Assembly: GCF_025118155.1 (NCBI RefSeq)
Contig: NW_026251387.1
Location: forward strand, 1,005,001 to 1,069,000
DNA length: 64,000 bases
Direction: 5' to 3'
DNA from: Cokeromyces recurvatus
Lineage: Eukaryota; Mucoromycota; Mucoromycetes; Mucorales; Mucoraceae
Below the pieces are notes generated by a model. That model searched no databases, was not told where the DNA came from, and worked only from the letters and a program-made list of their open reading frames with translations. Positions 25,197 to 35,445 of this stretch are shown piece by piece; position 1 is the stretch's first letter; each line of letters begins with the position of its first letter. The position numbers and the translations under genes are program-made.

Positions 25197-25702
25197 GTGA
25201 AAGAGGCTAAAGAAGCAAACACTCTAGACGATAAGTCTACCAAATTAGTAGTTTATAACACTTATACAGACAAGCAAAGAGAGGATTTTATTGATAAAAT
25301 GATTGAAAATCCTGAAGAGAAAGGAAATATCACTAAATTTTCCAAAGAACTCTTGATTGACCACCCATGTACTGCGGGAAAGGTGGTGGAAAACATACCA
25401 AAAGATGGGGGGATGAGATGCTCTATAAGAAATCAAAGAATAATAGTGGATCTAAGAGTATTTTCATTGCGAAACATGAAGACTATATTAAGAATTTGAT
25501 AGATGATGATTCTCAGCTCTTTGCTGATGACATTATAGAAAAATTGACTAAACAATTTCAGGCCTTTTCTATATCAAAGTCGCAGCTTAATCATCATTTA
25601 AGAAATATTATGCAGATTACTGTCAAAAAGCCTCATTTTGAAGCCGAAGTTAGGAACTCTGTTGACAATTTGGAGACAGGATACGAGTGGTTTATGTTTT
25701 AA
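25197..25702 (+). pseudogene. Broken Tc1-like transposase, N-terminal half
   Basis: The first frame carries YNTYTDKQREDFIDKMIE and NITKFSKELLID, typical of the helix-turn-helix front of Tc1/IS630 transposases common in Mucorales. Near 25370-25425 a G-rich disruption shifts frame. The reading resumes with KNNSGSKSIFIAKHEDYIK, IEKLTKQFQAFSISKSQLN and KPHFEAEVRNSVDNLE, matching the linker that normally precedes the DDE domain. It then stops at 25702 and the catalytic domain is missing or unrecognisable. A remote, interrupted frame at about 26490-26600 might be an internal remnant. Confidence 0.6.
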
Positions 25703-26961
25703 AATGCAAAAAGATAAAGAGAAATGAGGACAGAGGGCAAAAGACAAGTCTGTGAAAATTCTGTATAGTTTATTCAAGGAAAAAATAATATGGAAAAATG
25801 ACAAGGGATATTTATATATTTTTTTTGCTTGCAAGGTAAGTGATATTAATAGAAATATGTTTTGGATAAGCAAATATTGTTATAATAAAGCATTATTCAT
25901 AAATATTGTCTCCGAATAATTCTGCTTGTAATAAGATTTATTTTTATCTTTATTCTCCCTGAGCTGTCGCTGTTACTAAAAATATACCCGATTATTATTT
26001 CTGGGGTAAGCAACGCGTCAATATTAATTCACAGCGAATACTCCAGCTATAACAATAATACCAATTATTTATATGCCACTATTATTATCATCATCCACTA
26101 AGATGTTATTACATAACAATTCAATATTATCAATGTATATATAATATGTATGGCTTGTATAAATAATTATGTAATTGAATATAACAGTCATAATACAATG
26201 TATATAATTTTTTTTTTTAATGCTCGAATACTCTAACAATGGCTGTTATTAAAACTGAATGTTGTAGAATGAATATTATGCTGTGAAGTACAATACATTA
26301 GCTTTATTTGAATAACCTCTTTATTATGTAATGAATGATGGTTTTTTTCTATTAACTTAGTTGTAAGGACGACTACAATCATAACAATCGCCACTTTATA
26401 TAAAGTTTCATAGTAGAATCATCAGAGCCACAATCAAGGTGTGTTATCGAAAGTTTTTGTGAACACAAAAATATACCAATAGCTGTTAAAGGATCTAGTT
26501 GCTCAGTTGATTCAATTTCTGATAATGTGATTGAAGACATTAGTAAACAGCGCTTGGCACAGAAGAGACATGGAACTTCAAAACTATATGGATAAGCCGT
26601 AGCTGGAGCTAGCTTGCTGGTTACTGATGTGTTTACAATAGATACACCAATAATTAAAATAATCAGGTATTTACGGTATTTTTTTTTTATAAACTAATGT
26701 TGAGTAACTTGCTGCACGAGACATGTATCTGTCATTAACAATTTTTTTTTTGGACTTCTACTATTATGGGCGGACAGCATACTCATCGAAAGGGTTGTCC
26801 CTTCCATTCTTTAAAATAAAAAGTATTTGTCATTGTAGAGATCTCAAAAATTTGCAAAAAAAAAAGGGAACGACAAAAGGAACTGCATTAACGGACAAAA
26901 TTAAATCTTCTCTTTCGACAATTATATTTTTATTAACCGACAGTATTCACCAGCTGGACTG

Positions 26962-29001
26962 GTACATACAATCCTCAAGTGTAAATCTTGTACTACCGTA
27001 TAGAACTTCGATACTAATGCTGTTGAAAAGTATTTATGTTATTTTTACATACAAAGCGAAGAATAGTAATAATAAATAAGCTATATTCAAAAGAACCAAT
27101 TGTACCTGGCTAATTTATTATTTATATTTATATTTATATTTATATTTTTTTAACTAAATATGATTGATGTCACTCTTTTGCATCCTTTCTTAACTTATTT
27201 GGCAAGTGAGCATAAAAATATAATCATTATTATTTTTTTTTATGCTGTGTACTTTTTATTATTTTTTCGAGTTTCATATTAATGTCTTATTTTAGACTAA
27301 ATAGGAATCAATGCAAAACTGTTAAAGGTATTATTTACATGGTGAACAATACAAAGTGGACTTGTCTTTTATTTTTTATATATAAGAAAAATAAAGTAAA
27401 ATAAAAAAACATGCCTAGACATTTTATATACTTGTATACAATGCAATACTGCGAACAAGCACTAGTCAAAGGAAAACTATAAAGTCAAATAAAAATATTA
27501 GAAGTCAAAAAAAAAAAATAATAATAATAATAATGTGTATTTAGAATCGAGTGCTACTACCGCAATAAATATAAATAATAAGCTTTTGCCTCGGTTTATC
27601 TATTAGCCAATTGTTTGTATTATCTTTTCCTCCCCCCTCTACAAATTAAACTATTTAATTCATTCAAATAATGATTCGCTGCTTTCTTTACTGTCATAAT
27701 TCGAAAAGAGAATCTTTAATTGGCTTTCTTCTTCTTATCCTTCTTACCAATAATATAAGTAGTATTTGTTTTTTGTTTAGTCCTTATTCCAAAAGAAAAA
27801 AAAAAGCTTTTCCTTTTTGATTTCTTAGTCTATTCCTTTAAACTAGTCCTAACTAACTAATTTTTAATATAATTGATATCTAGTACTTGATTTTTTAAAA
27901 TAAAACACAAGTCTACGGATATTAAGAGAATATTACATAAATGAAGCCTTTTATGTAATACATTTGATTATCGTTGAGCAAATTTGCTACTATGCCCAGA
28001 AGAGCAAATAAAATTTGAAACGATAAAAAACATGTATAGTATATCAGATGTAACAAGGTTTAGTATAATAAAATAACTTTATCCAATGACTTTGAAGATT
28101 TATGTTTTCATGTTTGATAAGGGATTTTATTTTATTTTATCAAGTTTTAATATAGTTAGTCTACTTAAGATATGCATATAAACTTTTTAGATTTAAAATG
28201 AAGGAAGAGTGTGTTCTTATCATAAAATTATAGTTTTAAACTATATATTTTTGATAAATAAATAAATAAATAAAAATAATAAAAAATAAGCTTTCGATTT
28301 ATTTATTGTCTTTACTCCACCAAGCTATAAATGTATAATCATAACAGAAAAAACCTTATTAAGCTTATATGCGTGTTCTGGGATGCAGGTCTTTTTTTTT
28401 GTTATACAATAAAATAAAGAGTCTCATATAATGTAACAAATAGTCAAATGGAATTATTCATCAATGTGATATCGTTGAACAAAAATGCATGATAGGAGAA
28501 CATTCATGTATGATGTCCTTATTATTATTATACTTTTCTCAACGGAAATCTTTATAATCAGTTTTTTTTTTCTTTTTTCTTTTTTCTTTTTTCTTTGTGC
28601 CTGAAATTTGAGATTAAACTCTATTTATGCAACATCATGGATATGTAATCTTTCACACTCATAAACAGATTTTACCCTTTCAGATAAGGAGATGTTAAAA
28701 ATATACAAATGCATAATATCAAATGAGAGCATCATCATATCAATTTTGTAAGAGAAATAGAGTGTAACACGGTCTGTGCTGTTACTGTCTTGAATGTTCT
28801 TTGTGGGAATATCGGATCCGGGATGCTCCTTTTCACAAAATGCTATTTTTATAAAATAAAGCTCTAGAAGATATAATGTCGTGACAGAGTAAGGTGGCGT
28901 TTATTATAAAGTACATGATAGTTTCAGTATTAAACTTTCTTTTCTTCCCTTTTTTATTTTATTTATATTTATATTTTTATTTATATTTATATTTATCAGA
29001 T
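26962..29001. other. 2-kb intergenic AT-rich DNA
   Basis: No gene supported. Simple repeats are present (TATATT runs near 27120-27145, AATA runs near 27519-27533, TTTTTTC runs near 28564-28596). A GTAAGG donor at 28889 and a pyrimidine-rich stretch ending in TATCAG at 28999 suggest a 5'-UTR intron of the following gene. Confidence 0.45.
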
Positions 29002-30099
29002 ATGAAGGCAGAGTATTGCGTCGATTATCTTTCCTATCAATGGTCACCAGAAGATTTGATTCAAACTTATAAAGAAAACTATAAACAACGTCAATGTTAT
29101 ATCATCAATACAATCACTCCTACTGATACTTTATTAACAAAAAATGAAAAAAGATTAAAGAAATCTGAAGAATATAAATTACTTCGATTTCAGAATGCTT
29201 TATGGAGAACGATGGCTAGAGATTGTACAAACCAGCTTGGCCAGTCTAATAAACTAATTCACCCTTCCACTGTTAGTTGGTAAAATAAAATAAAATAAAA
29301 TAAAACGATTAATTATAATTGAACGTGATTATTTATAATATCATATCATAGGCAAAAAGAATCTGATATCACATGTAAAAATAATATATAACATGCAATA
29401 ATAAAATAGTTACTAAAAGGAAGAAAATATATAAATACATATATACATGTTTATTTAGGGCTATATGGTCCAATCTATACAGCTACTTCCAACAATAGAA
29501 ATATTGAGATGGAGAAGAAGAAGAATGTACAACAACAACAACAGAAAACTTCTCCAACGCTTAAACCTGTTTTAAAAAAGTATAACAGTAGTAACGTCAC
29601 CCAAAACATACCGACTTATTCCGATAATAATGTTATGATAGCATCACGTACTAATAGCTTTAGTAGTATTAGTAGCAAATCTTCTTCAGTTCACTTTAAT
29701 CCTGAAATTATCGAGATTGAATATCAACCTGAATATCCTGTTTCCTCTATTATTGACAATGACAAAAATAACAACGATATGATTTGGTCTTCACTCTTGT
29801 TACAAACTAGCATTTCTTTAAAGTCTTTTCCTCGTTTTATCTCTATCTCTAAACAACAAATAACTACCATGACTAAAAAGAGAAAACAACTATTACATCC
29901 TTCTTCTTTACAATTTGTGGCTTTGTTAGCTTCTACGATGAAATCGGTTATTTCTTTGTCAACTACTTGGTTGTTATTTCAATGCTTATCTTGGTTAACA
30001 AAACAAAAGAATATAACAACAACTGCTGGCCAGTCATCATCAACCAAAAATAATGTAAACACAAAGAGGGAGAAGGGGGGAGATCAGCGATGTTGTTGA
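29002..30099 (+). CDS. AreA_GATA-like (DUF1752) domain protein with a PP1-docking-like motif
   Basis: Three exons: 29002-29279, a 23-nt micro-exon 29352-29374, and 29459-30099. The micro-exon restores the domain, giving TVSW-QKESDIT-WLYGPIY, exactly the spacing of the fungal DUF1752/AreA-N-terminal domain, which begins here with YLSYQWSPEDLIQTY and includes NALWRTMARD. Without it the frame breaks. Downstream are a polar linker and the motif VHFNPEIIEIEYQPEYPV, resembling the RVxF-type protein phosphatase 1 docking region of Reg1-like glucose-repression regulators. A basic helix (TKKRKQ) and a hydrophobic stretch near the C-terminus follow. I infer a phosphatase-targeting or nutrient-signalling role; the domain itself is assigned with more confidence than the function. 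Confidence 0.72.
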
Positions 30100-32355
30100 A
30101 AATCTTATTATTATTAAAAGAAAAAAAATTGTAAATAAAATGTTCAAGATACCAAATGGTATACTTTTTCTTTTCTCTTTTTTTTTTTTTTTTTTTAAAA
30201 AAAAACAAAACAAACAAATAAATAAATGAGTAGACTTTAGGGCTTAAAGAAAAAAAAAAGATACCATAAATAATATAAACACATGAGAATTAGTGTCTTC
30301 TGTAATTCATTAAATTTAACAAATCATCAAGAGCACTTGTAATAAAATACAATTGTATTCTTTTAATTACAAATAAGCCAAAATAAGCTTTCAAAATAAT
30401 TTTACATAGCATCTCTAATGAACAAGGATATTAGATCAAAAGTCGAGAGGAATAGAGTTGATCATTCATGTTCAGAGAAATTTGAATCCAATATAACTAT
30501 TATTAACAGAATAAAAAGCTTTTAAAAATTGACATGATATTTAAAGCTTATGTGTCTATTATAGTATTCATAATAATAAATTTAAGAAACACCAATAATA
30601 AAATAAACACGACATTATTTACAAAACTGTACAAACTGAGCTACCTAAACCTATATTAGGACATTAGGCACAACAAAGCATAGTTATTTTGTTTTATTCA
30701 GTAGCATGTATTTATATAAATAATGGCACATTACTAAATCATAAAAGTTTTTTTTTTTTTTTTTTTCATGACCTAAAGTAAATAAAAGTACATAGCTATA
30801 ATACATTAACAGATATAAAATGAATAAGCTAATAACATATTTTTCAAAGTTATAACAAAGCACACACATAACTGATATATATCTAATAGTTCAACCAAAG
30901 ACTTGATATTGGAAATGGTTATCTTTATACTGTATTACTGAAAAGATGTAGTAAGAATTACTCATGTTTTCTTTGTACTTGAAATCATAAATATATACAT
31001 ATATGGAATATAGATTATTTAATAAGCTATGGTATGCATCATATGATTATTATTATTTAGCATATAGTTTAAAGTGCTTTGGCTTAATTAGTATGACATT
31101 CAGTACAGCTGATAAGCATTATTACTTTTGCCGATGGGCTAAAAGCAGAAAAAAAAACTATATATATGGAAAAAAACAGTAATCAATAATTATCAGTGTC
31201 TTTTTAATTCAATAAAGAGTAAAGCAAGTTAATAATGGGAGTTAAAGTATAGCAATTAATAATTTGATGCTTAGAATAACTATAGAGCTTACTAACCATG
31301 AGTATGTTGTCGAAAATATCAGCAACTCTACTAAAACAAACCCTTAACAAAACCCCAGAAACTGCACTATTAATATAGAGTTAAGGAGAGTAAGATAGGG
31401 AGAAATCTTATTACTCGATGATTTTCGTTTTCTATCTTTCATTTGGATGACTGAGATTTATAGATAAAAGTATCTTCTATAATAATCTCGAATAGTTCGT
31501 TTATAAGCCTGATAAAACGAGAAATAGTAGTGATTCTTCTTAATACTATCTTATCTTTAGTGGAATCCTCGAATGGTCTTTCGTTTACTTATCATATTGA
31601 TTATCGTCAATAACAGCTACAGATCTTTTTTTTTTTTTTTTTTTTTTTTTTTATTTGTTTATTTATTTGTGTTTTTTTTTAACAAAGATGATTATAGCAC
31701 TATATTTGACAAAGAAGGACTTATTATTGAGAAAAAAAAAGAGTCATTTTAATTAAATCTGTTGACCAATCTTCGAAAACGCGTCAAAGCTCAACTTAAA
31801 GTAACTATTCCACACAATGTTATGATGGAAGAATTCTTTCCTAAGAAAAGGAAACAACTACTCAACACGATGCTTCTAGTGATGAAGATTAAAGAAGATA
31901 TGTTTATTTTTTTAACAGAAATGTTTATGAAGTTAAAGGAGATAGCTAAAGCTAAGAATAGAAACTAGGATCTAGTATGTAGATGAAAATAAGCTTATTA
32001 GAATCTCTCTTTAAGAAACATATTTTTTTTTAAAAAAAAAAGAGCAATTAAACTTTCTTTTTTTGGGTTAAACTAATCTCTGAAGTCAGACAGCTCTTTT
32101 CAGAAATTATCCAATTAACCATAGTAAGAATATAAATATATTTTTTTTTGGGGGGAGGGGAAGAAAGGGGAAGAAGAGGGGAAGAAGAGGGGAGGCAACG
32201 GAAGTTAAATTATTTCAGGGATATATTGTACCCGATAAGATAATGCTTTTACAATCCTCACTTTTCCGATGCAAGTTTTCATATATATAAGTTCGTGTTA
32301 TATTCTCGGATAAGCTTGTCTGCTTTCTTCTTTTTTTTTATTTTATATGTAAATC
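30100..32355. other. 2.2-kb intergenic AT-rich DNA
   Basis: No gene supported. There are T runs at about 30178-30196 and 31626-31652, and a G/A-rich patch near 32150-32195. The short frame at 31762-31968 begins with TTG, is Lys/Met-rich and shows no motif. Confidence 0.45.
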
Positions 32356-33780
32356 ATGCTCTTCACGAATAATAATATTTCTTCGACTACAAATAATTTA
32401 ATATTAGACCATCTCTTTTATCAATCAATTCAATCAAGAATTCAAAAGGCTCTTTCTTATGAAGAAGAAGAAGAAGAAAATTATCAGGCCGAAACAGACA
32501 ATAATAACGTTATTGAATCAGTTGTAGAAGGTAAAATAAATAAAGTTTATCAACTGAAAAAAAAAGAAAGTTTAATTGTCGTATCGCTTACAATAAGGCA
32601 TACTTTCATCCCGAAATAATAAAAAATTAATAAGAGACAATAAAGAAGATGCTAAATTTGAACAAAGATTAAATCTTTATAAATTAACAAGCCTGGCCAT
32701 AGATCGTCGTAGCAGTGGTACTATTCATCACGTGACAATTCCCAATCCTATTCATATTAATCGACATAATAATAAAAGATACAACAGAAATGAATTATTG
32801 TTTTCAAAGCCTTTCAGTCCACGCTGTTGTCGCCGTCATCGTCGTCCAAATTGTTGTTCATCTTTAACCTTAAGTCAACAACCAGGTTTAGCAGAAGCAA
32901 TACCAGCATTTTTGAAGACAAGTGCTAATATGCTGAGATCTGCACTCGAAAATCATCAAGGTGTGGCAAAGCCCTTGATGGTAGCTGGTCAACAAGTGAT
33001 GGGAGGAGGGATGCCTCCACGTTGGTATGACCTCTTTCTAGACTTTTTAACTCAAGCTGCTATCCAGAGTTATATGTGTGATGGTAAAACAGGACTTGAG
33101 ACTATTTATGACATATTTTCATATGGCTATGTAGAAGATGAGGATGAAGAAGATGAAGAAGTGAGTGAAGAAGAAGATGAAGAGGACGATGATAACTGGA
33201 ATGTTAAAGCAGCAGATCATCATTTATTATTTCCAAAAACGAGAACAATGTTTTTATTCAAGCTACAAGTACGTGAAAGAGAAAAAGAGGTAAATACTAT
33301 TTAGTTCATAGAATTTATTACTGAAAGAAAAAAGGGGGAATTAGTTTATACAAATTAAAGAAGGAAATACATTAGAAATACACTTTAAAGAATTAGAAAA
33401 ACTTTATCCATTAGTTTATTTTGAAAGAAATCTATGTAATTTTATCCAAATGATACTAGAGCATATGGAATTGCCTGCGTTAGATAAGGTAAGAAATAAA
33501 TAAAATAATAATTCATGTAAATGTATCACTTATTTATATAATCTTACAGTGCGATAGTTTGAGTCCAGTTAAATCTCCTGAAGATTGCTTTGATAAAAAA
33601 GCTATCATTCCTCCCTTATATAAATACGCAAGTGATGGCTCGCTCTTTATGCCTGAAATACCAGATATTATTGACGATACTAACGATAATGATGTAGTTA
33701 CTTTTTCTATACCCCAAAAACGTTCAGCTTGTTTAGCTGAATTAATTGATAATGATAATAATAAACATTTCCGCTATTAA
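32356..33780 (+). CDS. Unrecognised acidic protein with a conserved-looking core
   Basis: Four exons, 32356-32530, 32598-33289, 33345-33488 and 33550-33780, keep one frame with GT/AG ends. I do not recognise the family. An Asn/Glu-rich start is followed by a basic cysteine patch (SPRCCRRHRRPNCCSS), then a well-structured stretch: GLAEAIPAFLKTSANML, GVAKPLMVAGQQVM, PPRWYDLFLDFLTQAA and GKTGLETIYDIFSYGYVED. After that comes an almost purely Asp/Glu run of about 25 residues (33130-33200). The third exon is helical (ELEKLYPLVYFERNLCNF) and the last is polar with a predicted end at TAA 33780. The acidic run after a basic patch is typical of nuclear proteins, but no function should be inferred. Confidence 0.72.
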
Positions 33781-33924
33781 ATAAAAATCTATTATGCAAA
33801 AAAAAAAGAAATAATAATATGATCGCTATCATCCAATCATAACATGATTTTTTTTTCGAAATTGTTTATTTTAAAGTAATTTATTCGTTTTTTCTTTTTC
33901 TAAAAACAAAAACTATCACTTTTA

Positions 33925-34330
33925 ATGACTGACTACGCTAATTTGCGAAAGATTGTAACAGGAGATATTATTGTTAAATGTAAGATATGTCTTCTTCCTT
34001 TTTTTTTTTTTAAAAAAAAAGAGAAATTAACATACATGTATAGGTCGACTTGGTAATGACATCCGCCGTATACCCATCAATCAAATACCTACTTATGATG
34101 AGTAAAGTATAATAAATGAACATATTAAATATATAAACTAATGAAATTTCATTAGATTATGTTTAATGATGTGTCGTGTTTTTAAAGATAAACTTAAAAC
34201 ACCTGAAAATATGATTATGAAATATATGGATGATGGTAAGAAACAAAAAAAAAAGGCTTTATTATTTTGTTATGTATTAGTTAACATTTTATTATGTAGA
34301 GGGTGATATGATTAATATGTCAGGTATTTG

Positions 34331-34398
<68 letters not shown>

Positions 34399-35335
34399 AT
34401 ATGTATAGTAATTCAGCTTGTTCAAATTTATAAAATATAGATGATAACGACATTACACATGCTATCTCTATTAATAATTTACTCAAAATAACAATTTACG
34501 ATAAATCATTTAGTGAAGAAAATGCTAATGACGAAGTGAAATTATCCCTAATTAAGCTTCGTGATAGTTTAACAGAGTTAATCAATAGAATTGATGGAAA
34601 AGAAGAAAAAGGGGAGGATAGAAAGGGAAAAGATACAAAAAATGTGGAAGAAACTAAGCAGACTCGACGACTTACTCCCTCTGAACTAGGTAAATAAATT
34701 AGTAATTATACTACTTTATTGACTAATGTTTATTAATATTAGCTTCTTTCGATACCAGTACAACACATGAAGAAGAAGCCTCTTCTGTAAAAGAATTAAC
34801 CAATAGTATTTCCCCTGTTTCTACAACTACTGCCTCTGTTCCATACTATCCTCCACCTCAAATACAACAACAACAACAACAGACTGTGCCACATCATCCT
34901 AATTATTCTCAACCTGCTCCTCCACCCCCCTCTCAATTAACAATTGGACAGCAGCAACTAATTCCACACCAACATCAACCTCCTCAGCAACCTTATCAGT
35001 CGCAGCAGCCTCTTCCTCAGCAATATCAATCTCAACAGCAATATCAACCTCACCAGCCACACCCACCCCAGCAGCCACACCCACCCCAGCAGCCACATCA
35101 ACCCCAGCAGCCACATCAACCTCAGCAGCTTCAACAGCCTCCGCCTCCGCAAACTCCTACTTATTCGTCTCAAAGACAATATAGTCTTTCTCAAGTTCCT
35201 AATATCCCCCCTTCCCAAAACCGTAATCCTCTTTCTTATTTGCCTCCTCCACCTTCAACCGCTAATAATGCTACACCTCAATTGCCTCCTCAGCCTTACC
35301 AACCTCCTACTAATACTACTCATCATTGGCAATAA
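33925..35335 (+). CDS. TFG-like PB1-domain protein (ER exit site organiser)
   Basis: Several short exons build an N-terminal PB1 domain: GDIIVKCRLGNDIRRIPI, PTYDELCLMMCRVFKDKL, then MKYMDDEGDMINMSDDNDI. This closely follows animal TFG, including the IRRIPI and TYDELxLMMxRVF segments. A short helix (VKLSLIKLRDSLTELINRI) corresponds to the TFG coiled coil. The rest is a long Pro/Gln/Tyr-rich tail, as in TFG. In animals TFG oligomerises between ER exit sites and the ERGIC and organises COPII carriers; I infer the same here. One PB1 intron contains a 63-nt poly(A). The tail includes an 18-bp tandem repeat at 35054-35125. It converges on separase with 110 bp between stops. Confidence 0.87.
34334..34396. 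repeat. A63 homopolymer inside a TFG intron
   Basis: Sixty-three consecutive A lie between a GTATTTGC donor and an AATATAG acceptor. The length could be affected by sequencing or assembly error. Confidence 0.7.
35054..35125 (+). repeat. 18-bp tandem repeat, four units, coding QPHPPQ/QPHQPQ
   Basis: Units start at 35054, 35072, 35090 and 35108. The first two are identical (CAGCCACACCCACCCCAG) and the last two carry CATCAA in place of CACCCA. The length is a multiple of three, so copy number can vary without frameshift. Confidence 0.85.
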
Positions 35336-35445
35336 AATAGCTTTTGTTTTTATTACTGTTGAAAATAAAATAAAATAAAGAAATAAATAATATTATTTGT
35401 AAAAAGAGATTATATATATATATTAATATAAATGTATATAAAAAA

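Larger units (their letters stand above)
24789..26961. mobile_element. Tc1-like DNA transposon (about 2.2 kb) with long terminal inverted repeats
   Basis: The termini match: CAGTCCGGCTGGTGGATA at the left and, on the other strand, CAGTCCAGCTGGTGAATA at the right. The inner parts of the ends (24898-25064 against 26775-26941) are essentially identical over about 165 bp in inverted orientation. A TA dinucleotide abuts the left end; at the right it is one base further out (GTA), so the target duplication is imperfect. The interior holds a broken N-terminal transposase half, and no recognisable DDE catalytic half is present. Composition and TIR layout fit the Tc1/mariner/IS630 group, by inference. 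Confidence 0.75.

Noticed and set aside
27700..27835. Minus-strand lysine-rich end (residues IIGKKDKKKKAN then stop)
   Set aside because: Looks like a protein C-terminus but the frame is closed just upstream and no acceptor or partner exon was found.
31762..31968. 68-codon Lys/Met-rich frame
   Set aside because: No ATG start, no motif, closed on both sides; probably chance.
34899..35218. Minus-strand frames opposite the TFG tail
   Set aside because: Shadows of the CAG/CCA-rich coding repeat.
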